DNA of 64,000 nt from Streptomyces sp. HB132. Its GTDB lineage: Bacteria > Actinomycetota > Actinomycetes > Streptomycetales > Streptomycetaceae. The stretch spans positions 62,001-126,000 of the forward strand of contig NZ_JAFBGA010000018.1 in the NCBI RefSeq assembly GCF_016909575.1. Direction: 5' to 3'. This document shows, piece after piece, positions 57,524 to 64,000 of this stretch (position 1 is its first letter; every line of letters begins with the position of its first letter). The position numbers were made by a program, and so were the translations under genes. The notes under the pieces were generated by a model, which saw only the letters and a list, made by a program, of their open reading frames with translations, was not told the DNA's origin and did no database searches.

Positions 57524-60226
57524 GTGCGCTTCAGCGCCAGACCAATCGCCGCCCTACTGGCGGCACTCGCCCTCACCGCCGGGTTGTCGGTCACCGGCAC
57601 CCCGGCCGTGGCACGTTCGGCCGAAGAGCCCGTCGCGGCCGAGGCATCGGAGGTGTCCGTCGCTGCGGACACCTACACCTGGAAGAACGCACGGATCGAC
57701 GGCGGCGGCTTCGTACCGGGCATCGTCTTCAACCGGTCGGAGAAGAACCTCGCCTACGCGCGCACCGACATAGGCGGCGCCTACCGCTGGGACCAGGCGG
57801 GCAAGCGGTGGACACCGCTGCTGGACTGGGTGGACTGGGACCGGTGGGGCTGGTCCGGGGTGGCGAGCCTCGCCTCCGACACGTCCGACCCCGACAACGT
57901 GTACGCCGCCGTCGGCACGTACACCAACAGCTGGGACCCGACGAACGGAGCGGTCCTGCGTTCCTCGGACCGCGGTGCCTCCTGGAAGGCGGCCACGCTG
58001 CCCTTCAAGATCGGCGGCAACATGCCCGGGCGCGGGATGGGGGAGCGGCTCGCGGTCGACCCGAACAAGAACTCCGTGCTGTACCTGGGCGCACCCAGCG
58101 GCAACGGGCTGTGGCGGTCCACCGACTCGGGGGTCACCTGGTCGGAGGTGACCGCCTTCCCCAACCCCGGCAACTACGCGCAGGACCCGTCCGACACCAG
58201 CGGATACGGCAACGACAACCAGGGCGTCGTCTGGGTGACCTTCGACGAGCGCTCCGGCGGCGCGGGCAGTGCGACCCAGGACATCTACGTCGGGGTCGCC
58301 GACAAGGAGAACACCGTCTACCGCTCCACCGACGGCGGCGGCACCTGGTCCAGGATCGCGGGCCAGCCGACGGGATATCTCGCGCACAAGGGCGTACTCG
58401 ACTCGGAGACGGGCCACCTCTATCTGACGCTGAGCGACACCGGCGGCCCGTACGACGGTGCCAAGGGGCGGATCTGGCGGTACGACACGGAGTCCGGGGC
58501 CTGGGCCGACGTCAGCCCCGTCGCGGAGGCCGACACCTACTACGGCTTCGGTGGCCTCTCCGTCGACCGGCAGGATCCCGGAACCCTGATGGCGACGGCG
58601 TACAGCTCCTGGTGGCCCGACACCCAGATCTTCCGCTCCACGGACAGCGGCGCCACCTGGACCAAGGCCTGGGACTACACGAGTTATCCGAACCGCTCCA
58701 ACCGCTACACCCTGGACGTCTCCTCCGTGCCCTGGCTCAGCTGGGGTGCCAACCCCTCCCCGCCGGAGACCGCCCCCAAGCTGGGCTGGATGACGGAGTC
58801 GCTGGAGATCGACCCGTTCGACTCGGACCGGATGATGTACGGCACGGGCGCGACGGTCTACGGCACCGAGAACCTCACCTCCTGGGACTCCGGCGGCCGG
58901 TTCGAGATCACGCCCGTGGTCGAGGGGCTGGAGGAGACAGCCGTCAACGACCTGGCGAGCCCGCCCTCCGGCGCGCCGCTGCTCAGCGCACTCGGTGACA
59001 TCGGGGGTTTCCGGCACACGGACCTCGACAAGGTGCCCGCCATGATGTTCACCTCCCCGAACCTCGACTCGACGACCAGTCTGGACTTCGCGGAGACGGC
59101 CCCCGGCACGGTCGTGCGCGTCGGCAACGCCGACGCCGCCCCGCACATCGGCTTCTCCACCGACAACGGCGCCAACTGGTTCCAGGGCTCCGAACCCTCC
59201 GGGGTCACCGGCGGCGGCACGGTCGCCGCCGCGGCGGACGGCAGCGGATTCGTCTGGAGTCCCGACGGGGCCGCCGTCCACCGCACCACCGGCTACGGCA
59301 ACACGTGGACCGCCTCCACCGGCATCCCCGCGGGGGCGACGGTCGAGTCCGACAGGAAGAACCCGAAGAAGTTCTACGGCTTCAAGGCCGGAACCTTCTA
59401 CGTGTCCACCGACGGCGGAGCCACCTTCGCCGCGAAGGCGACGGGACTGCCGGCCGAGGGCAACGTCCGCTTCAAGGCGCTGCCGGGCGCCGAAGGCGAC
59501 ATCTGGCTCGCGGGGGGAGCGTCGACGGGCACCTACGGACTCTGGCGCTCCACCGACTCCGGCGCGACCTTCACCAGGTTCTCCGGCATCGAGCAGGCCG
59601 ACAGCGTCGGCTTCGGCAAGGCGGCCGCCGGTGCCTCGTACCCGACCGTCTTCGTCAGCGCGAAGATCGGCGGGGTGCGCGGCATCTTCCGTTCCACGGA
59701 CTCGGGTGCCGGCTGGACGCGCGTCAACGACGACGCGCACCAGTGGGCGTGGACCGGCGCAGCGATCACCGGGGATCCGCGCGTCTACGGCCGCGTGTAC
59801 GTTTCCACGAACGGCCGGGGGATCCAGGTCGGCGAATCCTCGGACACCGACGGCGGAGGTACGGACCCCGATCCCGACCCCGAGCCGGAGGAGCCCCCGT
59901 CGGACGTCGGCTGCAAGGTGACGTACACGGTCACCAACCGGTGGTCCGGCGGTTTCCAGGCCGATGTGACGGTCGCCAACACCGGCAGCGCGGCGTATGA
60001 CGGCTGGCAGCTCGGCTGGTCCTTCCCGGGGGACCAGAAGATCACCCAGATGTGGAACGCCTCCCCTCAGCAGGCAGGGGCGAAGGTGACCGCGACGAAC
60101 GTCGGCTGGAACGGCAAGGTGGCCCCGGGTTCCTCGGTGGGCTTCGGCTTCACGGGCACGTCGACGGGCGCCGGTACGGAGCCCGACGCGTTCACCCTGG
60201 GCGGTGAGGACTGCGCCGTCGGCTGA
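57524..60226 (+). CDS. Secreted GH74 xyloglucanase with C-terminal CBM2
   Basis: 900 aa from GTG 57524 (AGAGGA upstream; the frame open further left is not coding). Signal peptide ~1-35 with cleavage after TPAVARS. The GH74 seven-bladed propeller pair (~55-770) has the two catalytic Asp in YARTDIGGAYRW and ALGDIGGFRH. Asp-box blades (RSTDSGATWT and variants) recur. A Pro/Glu/Asp linker (~783-798) leads to CBM2 (~799-900: CKVTYTVTNRWSGGFQADVT, then WNASPQQAG). It cuts xyloglucan outside the cell. Confidence 0.95.
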   Translation: MRFSARPIAALLAALALTAGLSVTGTPAVARSAEEPVAAEASEVSVAADTYTWKNARIDGGGFVPGIVFNRSEKNLAYARTDIGGAYRWDQAGKRWTPLLDWVDWDRWGWSGVASLASDTSDPDNVYAAVGTYTNSWDPTNGAVLRSSDRGASWKAATLPFKIGGNMPGRGMGERLAVDPNKNSVLYLGAPSGNGLWRSTDSGVTWSEVTAFPNPGNYAQDPSDTSGYGNDNQGVVWVTFDERSGGAGSATQDIYVGVADKENTVYRSTDGGGTWSRIAGQPTGYLAHKGVLDSETGHLYLTLSDTGGPYDGAKGRIWRYDTESGAWADVSPVAEADTYYGFGGLSVDRQDPGTLMATAYSSWWPDTQIFRSTDSGATWTKAWDYTSYPNRSNRYTLDVSSVPWLSWGANPSPPETAPKLGWMTESLEIDPFDSDRMMYGTGATVYGTENLTSWDSGGRFEITPVVEGLEETAVNDLASPPSGAPLLSALGDIGGFRHTDLDKVPAMMFTSPNLDSTTSLDFAETAPGTVVRVGNADAAPHIGFSTDNGANWFQGSEPSGVTGGGTVAAAADGSGFVWSPDGAAVHRTTGYGNTWTASTGIPAGATVESDRKNPKKFYGFKAGTFYVSTDGGATFAAKATGLPAEGNVRFKALPGAEGDIWLAGGASTGTYGLWRSTDSGATFTRFSGIEQADSVGFGKAAAGASYPTVFVSAKIGGVRGIFRSTDSGAGWTRVNDDAHQWAWTGAAITGDPRVYGRVYVSTNGRGIQVGESSDTDGGGTDPDPDPEPEEPPSDVGCKVTYTVTNRWSGGFQADVTVANTGSAAYDGWQLGWSFPGDQKITQMWNASPQQAGAKVTATNVGWNGKVAPGSSVGFGFTGTSTGAGTEPDAFTLGGEDCAVG

Positions 60227-60232
60227 CGCCCT

Positions 60233-60265
60233 CGGGCCGGCGCGGGCGGGAGCCGCGCCGGCCCG
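60233..60265 (+). terminator. Terminator after GH74 gene
   Basis: Perfect 13-bp stem 60233-60245 (CGGGCCGGCGCGG) with 60253-60265, loop 7 bases, beginning 6 bases after the stop. Confidence 0.8.
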
Positions 60266-60345
60266 TCCGGGACCAGGTGCGAAATGGACATACCACCCAC
60301 GGTGTGCTGCATTGGACTGACCGCATCTCGCCCTCGGAGGTACCC

Positions 60346-62028
60346 GTGGTGGACGTCGACGTGCTGATCGCAGGGGCGGGCCCGGTCGGTCTGACGGCAG
60401 CGGCCGAGCTGTGCCGGCGCGGGATCTCGTGCAGGGTCGTCGACCGGCTCCCGGAACGGCTGCCGTACGCCAGGGCCGTGGGCGTCCAGCCCCGGACACT
60501 GGAGATCTGGGACCGGATGGGCATGATCCGCGAGGTCCTGGAGACCGCGGTCCCGATGAAGGGACAACTGCTCTTCGTCAACGGCGAGGAACGGGCCCGG
60601 ATCGACCTGGAGCTGCCCCCGGAGGTTCCCTACGGCTTCGCCGCTCTCCCGCAGTACGAGACAGAGCGCCTCCTCGAGGAGCTTCTGCGGCGCCGGGGAG
60701 GGAGCGTCGAACGCAGGACCGAACTCCGTTCGTTCGAACAGGACCTGGGTGAGGTCAGGGCGGTCCTCTCCACCTCCCCCGGCGGGAGCAGGGAGGAAGT
60801 GACCGCCCGCTACCTCCTGGGCTGCGACGGCGCCCACAGCGTCGTACGCAAGGGCCTCGGCCTGTCCTTCGAAGGCGGAGCGCTCCCCGAGGAGTACATG
60901 CTGGGTGACGTCGAGGTCGACTGGGACCTGCCGGGCGGGTACGGCGTCCGTTCCACGCACGTCGCCGAAAACGGCCGGACCGACGACCTCCTCGTGTGCA
61001 TCCCACTGCCCGGCGACGGCCGCTACCGGATGTCGATGCGCACACCACCGGAACTCTCCAGGGTGGGAGGGGCCGATGCCGGCGGGGTGGCGCACGGCCT
61101 GAGCGGCGAACAGGGGCCGCTGCCAGGGATCGAACACATCCAGGCGGTGCTCGACCGGTTGTCACCCCGGCCCACGACCGCGACCTCGCTGCGCTGGTCC
61201 TCGGTCTTCCGCATCAGCCACCGGATCGTCGACCGCTACGGCGCGGGGCGGGTCTTCGTGGCCGGGGACGCCGCCCACATCCATCCGCCCACGGGCGCCC
61301 AGGGCATGAACACCGGGGTCCAGGACGCGTTCAACCTGGCGTGGAAGCTCGCCGCGGCCGTCCGGGGCCACGCGGGTCCCGGACTGCTGGCGAGCTACGA
61401 CGCGGAACGCCGGCCGGTCGGCGAGGAGGTGGTGGCGCGGACACTGCGCCACGCACGGGCCGGCCTGGGGGCGGAAGCGGAGGACCCCGCGACGATGCTG
61501 CTCCGCGAGGCGCAACTGCTCCTCGGCTACCGGGGCAGCCCGATCGTGGGACCGGCCGGCCCGGCCCACGACGGCCCGCCCGAGGACGGCCCGCCCCCGG
61601 CCCACGAGGGCCCGGCTCCCGGCGACCGGGCGCCGGACTGCGGTGGTCTCCGGTTCGCGCTGGGCACCTTCCCCGTACGGCTGTTCACCCTGCTGAGGGA
61701 ACGGGACCACACGCTGCTGCTCTACGCGGACCACGAGGACCAGACCGCGGTGTTCGACGAGGTCGCGGCGGCGGCCCGGAACGCCGGACACGGCATGCTC
61801 AACGCCTGTGCGGTGCTCGACTCCGGGGTACGCGCCCCCGCGCTGCGCACACCCGCCGCGCACGACGGCCTCGGCGAGTTCTGCCGTGCTTACGGCGCGC
61901 GGGGCGGTGAGGCGTTCCTCGTACGGCCCGACGGTTATCTCGGGCTGTGCGGCGTCCCGGTGGACGGACCGGAACTGCTCGCCCATCTGGCGATGCTCCT
62001 CGGGACGTGGAGCGGGGCCCGGCAGTGA
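60346..62028 (+). CDS. FAD-dependent aromatic hydroxylase-type monooxygenase
   Basis: 560 aa from GTG 60346, GGAGGT five bases upstream; GTG 60349 is possible. Group A flavoprotein: Rossmann DVLIAGAGPVGLTAAAELCR, DG motif YLLGCDGAHSVVRKGLGL and GD motif GRVFVAGDAAHIHPPTGAQG, then MNTGVQDAFNLAWKLAA. The C-terminal thioredoxin-like domain is as in PheA/TfdB/RdmE-type enzymes. Near residues 400-430 a Pro/Gly-rich repeat insert (GPPEDGPPPAHEGPAPGD) is unusual. Substrate likely phenolic or polyketide-like; it is not in a biosynthetic cluster here. Confidence 0.92.
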   Translation: MVDVDVLIAGAGPVGLTAAAELCRRGISCRVVDRLPERLPYARAVGVQPRTLEIWDRMGMIREVLETAVPMKGQLLFVNGEERARIDLELPPEVPYGFAALPQYETERLLEELLRRRGGSVERRTELRSFEQDLGEVRAVLSTSPGGSREEVTARYLLGCDGAHSVVRKGLGLSFEGGALPEEYMLGDVEVDWDLPGGYGVRSTHVAENGRTDDLLVCIPLPGDGRYRMSMRTPPELSRVGGADAGGVAHGLSGEQGPLPGIEHIQAVLDRLSPRPTTATSLRWSSVFRISHRIVDRYGAGRVFVAGDAAHIHPPTGAQGMNTGVQDAFNLAWKLAAAVRGHAGPGLLASYDAERRPVGEEVVARTLRHARAGLGAEAEDPATMLLREAQLLLGYRGSPIVGPAGPAHDGPPEDGPPPAHEGPAPGDRAPDCGGLRFALGTFPVRLFTLLRERDHTLLLYADHEDQTAVFDEVAAAARNAGHGMLNACAVLDSGVRAPALRTPAAHDGLGEFCRAYGARGGEAFLVRPDGYLGLCGVPVDGPELLAHLAMLLGTWSGARQ

Positions 62029-62101
62029 CGACCGCCGGGCCCCGCTCGTACGGGGAGTGAAGTCCCGCTCAGCTCACGCCGCCTCAGGGGAGGGACACCA
62101 C

Positions 62102-62127
62102 CTGGGACGGACGGGTGTCCGTCCCAG
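62102..62127. terminator. Stem-loop between convergent monooxygenase and GH43 genes
   Basis: Perfect 11-bp stem 62102-62112 (CTGGGACGGAC) with 62117-62127, loop GGGT; flanking CCAC/GTGG can extend it. Likely bidirectional terminator. A minus-strand frame from 62299 runs through it (ending SQVVSLP) and was not called. Confidence 0.75.
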
Positions 62128-62295
62128 ATGTGGGGGATCCGGTGTCGTTGATGACGTGTTCGTACTGTCCCTTGCCGTCGAGGGAGACGACGAGGAGGTC
62201 GTGGCGTGTGGCGGGTACACGGCCCGTCCTCGTGACTCCCCTCGGTGACGGAAGGTGAGATCTGCGGGGTATGCGTTCAGGGAGTGCCGACGGGT

Positions 62296-64000
62296 TCACG
62301 GGGTGGCGTACGTCCGTACGTAGTCGAATTCCGCCGTCGCGCCGGCCCGGTTGTGGGAGACGAGACCGACCTTCAGCGCGCCCCGCACCGGCAGGGTCCA
62401 GGTGCCGCCCGCGGACCAGCGGACGCCGTCACGGCTGGTGGACGCGCGTACCTCGTGCTCCCCGTTCGCGGTGTCGCGGTGGTACGCCATCCGCAGCCAC
62501 ATGGTGTCGGCCGTGGGACCCACGAACATCGGAGCGTTGGCCGTCGCCGTCGGCGGGGTGGTGGTGGGGCGCTCGCCCTCCTTGCCGAACTCGCTGACAT
62601 CGAGCAGCGCACCGTCGCCGTGGGCGAGCGGCAGCACGGAATGGACGAGCTTGAACCACCGGTCGTCGTTCTCGTACAGGATGAGGCCGGCCTGCTGGGC
62701 CGCCTGGTCGGGAGCGAACCGCAGCTTCGTCTCCACCGTGAAGTCGCCCCGCGGTGCGTCCCGCAGCATCACGGAGGCCGTGTTGCTGCCCAGATGCAGC
62801 TCGGAGTCCTGTGTCGGCCAGGAGAGCGCGCCGCCGGTCATGGAGACCCCGGCTGCCGGTCCTCGCACCCACTGCCAGGGGGAACCGGCACTCGTGCCGG
62901 GGACCACAGCGGTGTCGAACTCGTCGCTGTGACCGGGGATCAGCGGCCCGGGCGGCGCTGTGGCCACCCGCTTCGTCACCGGCCGGTGGAGGGCGGCCGC
63001 CCCCACGTTGTCCGCCGCCACACCCGCACCCCGTGCGGCGGCACCCACCGCGCCCTTGCGCACGGCGGCGGCCGGCAGGTCGCGGGTCTGCAGTGCCGCC
63101 GGATCCCGCAGCCGGTCGCCGGTCACCTCGGCCGTCAGTCGTGTGCCGCGTACCTCCACGGAGACGTTGTTCCAGGTGTCCCACGAGAATCCGGACGGCA
63201 GCGCGGTCACCTGCTCCCCGCGGCTCCTGCCACCCACGCGTACGTCGGTGACGAGCGCACCGCGTGCGCGGTCGAGCCAGGCCACGATCCTGTTGCCGGG
63301 GTTCCGGTACGCGACGGTGAGTCCCGCCGCAGCGCCTGCCGAAGTCACCCTCAGGTCCGCCTCGGCCCGCAGGTCCGCGGGCGCGCGCCCGGCGGCGACG
63401 AGATAGGCGGCGTCCGTCCCGGACGGCACGGGGGTGTGTTCCGCGTAGCCGCGTGCGGCGGGATCGGTCGCGGTGGACCAGCCGTCGGCGCTGCCGCCCT
63501 CGGCGCGCCAGCCCGACAGGCCGGCGTCGTTGAAGGTTCCCCCGGTCGCCCACGAGGTCACAGGTGCGGCGGTCGGTCGGTCCGACGGTCCCGCGCCGGC
63601 CCGTACGACGGGCCAGCCGTCGATCCAGTCGAGCCGGTCGAGGAGCATCGGGCGCCGGGTCAGCTTCAGGGTGCCGTTCGAGGCCGGGGCGAGGTCCGGC
63701 GACTCGGCGGGGATGCCGTGGTAGACGAGCCAGTCCTGGCCGGCGAGGTCGGTCTGGAGGGAATTGTGGCCGGGGCCGATCCACCGGTTGCCGTTGGCCC
63801 CCGCGACCACGCCCGCCTTGCTGGTGGGGGCCATGAGATCGGTGCCCTCGTCGTCGGTGAACGGACCGGTGGGGCTGGTCGACCGGCCCACCTTCACCTG
63901 GTAGCCGCTGTACGCGCCGTCGCAGCAGCCGGCATCGGAGTAGAACAGGTAGTAGAAGTCGTCACGCCGCACGACGAAGCCACCCTCGACCCGGCGGCCA
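62296..64000 (-). CDS. GH43-type arabinosidase-like protein, 5' part beyond window
   Basis: The frame is open to the right edge, so about 568 C-terminal residues are seen and the start lies outside. The first ~130 visible residues match the GH43 five-bladed propeller ('YYLFYSDAGCCDGAYSGYQV', ending WIGPGHNSLQTD and DWLVYHGI with the metal-site His). Then comes a LamG-like module (~165-310) and a C-terminal beta-sandwich of the DUF1349/GH43_C2 kind (~365-565). It is probably secreted and acts on arabinan or arabinoxylan. Confidence 0.88.
   Translation of the reverse strand, partial: GRRVEGGFVVRRDDFYYLFYSDAGCCDGAYSGYQVKVGRSTSPTGPFTDDEGTDLMAPTSKAGVVAGANGNRWIGPGHNSLQTDLAGQDWLVYHGIPAESPDLAPASNGTLKLTRRPMLLDRLDWIDGWPVVRAGAGPSDRPTAAPVTSWATGGTFNDAGLSGWRAEGGSADGWSTATDPAARGYAEHTPVPSGTDAAYLVAAGRAPADLRAEADLRVTSAGAAAGLTVAYRNPGNRIVAWLDRARGALVTDVRVGGRSRGEQVTALPSGFSWDTWNNVSVEVRGTRLTAEVTGDRLRDPAALQTRDLPAAAVRKGAVGAAARGAGVAADNVGAAALHRPVTKRVATAPPGPLIPGHSDEFDTAVVPGTSAGSPWQWVRGPAAGVSMTGGALSWPTQDSELHLGSNTASVMLRDAPRGDFTVETKLRFAPDQAAQQAGLILYENDDRWFKLVHSVLPLAHGDGALLDVSEFGKEGERPTTTPPTATANAPMFVGPTADTMWLRMAYHRDTANGEHEVRASTSRDGVRWSAGGTWTLPVRGALKVGLVSHNRAGATAEFDYVRTYATP

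Noticed and set aside
57554..60499. Long minus-strand open frame opposite the GH74 gene
   Set aside because: Shadow of the GH74 coding sequence; low-complexity Arg/Gly/Val product without domains.
62084..62299. Small minus-strand ORF after the GH43 gene
   Set aside because: It runs through the shared terminator hairpin, lacks a ribosome site and a recognisable family; possibly a gene fragment, but unsupported.
1..64000. tRNA, rRNA and CRISPR features
   Set aside because: No cloverleaf-like sequence, rRNA segment or regularly spaced repeat array was noticed on either strand by reading; a covariance-model scan was not possible.

Overview
The window is high-GC actinobacterial DNA, almost certainly a Streptomyces chromosome. 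The grounds are codon use, many ATGA/GTGA start-stop overlaps, GTG and TTG starts, an ectABCD operon, SpoIIE-type phosphatases, a 19-bp DmdR/IdeR-type iron box and a perfect CebR-type operator. No rRNA, tRNA or CRISPR array was seen. Both ends cut through genes: a PQQ-propeller protein on the left and a GH43 arabinosidase-like protein on the right.

Layout. 1-8.3 kb holds single housekeeping or accessory genes: a GAF-SpoIIE phosphatase, two VOC proteins, a phosphotransferase-like protein, an XRE regulator divergent from an aldo/keto reductase, and a MazG-like protein. 8.8-13.8 kb holds an acyl-CoA oxidase-like enzyme, a hypothetical protein and a translationally coupled pair of membrane proteins. 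14.4-17.6 kb is the ectoine/hydroxyectoine operon. 17.8-27.7 kb is a complete sugar-uptake locus: a LacI repressor, a perfect palindromic operator, a Gfo/Idh oxidoreductase, a PmoA/DUF6807 protein, a cupin, an ABC importer, a DUF624 protein and a GH2 hydrolase. Its substrate is unknown. 28.1-34.6 kb carries a secreted transglycosylase, a GHKL ATPase and a PAS-SpoIIE phosphatase, a malX-malY pair like that of enterobacteria, and a 25-residue bL37-like ribosomal protein gene ending in a very strong hairpin.

34.6-45.4 kb is the most disturbed part. It has an iron-box-controlled DUF2470 gene, two decayed IS5-type transposase remnants flanking a MerR gene, and a 1.94-kb IS630-type element. That element has clear terminal inverted repeats, a transposase broken by a 4-bp duplication, and a passenger gene with two S1 RNA-binding domains. 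Next come a PAS-GAF-SpoIIE phosphatase and a beta-ketoadipate CoA-transferase pair (pcaIJ type) whose downstream thiolase gene is cut to about 29 codons. A double-domain IclR regulator is divergent from the transferase pair across a palindrome. An isolated transketolase follows.

50.5-56.8 kb (minus strand) is the strongest candidate for an undescribed system. A 75-residue precursor has a double-glycine leader and a Gly/Val/Thr-rich, cysteine-free repetitive core. A strong hairpin separates it from an overlapping export set: an HlyD-like protein, a C39 peptidase-ABC exporter and a second ABC subunit, all of the NHLP/NHLM type. No modification enzyme is visible, so the product may be a cleaved but unmodified peptide. 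Divergent from it is a secreted GH74 xyloglucanase with CBM2, under a perfect CebR-type operator. An aromatic-hydroxylase-type flavoprotein and the partial GH43 protein close the window.
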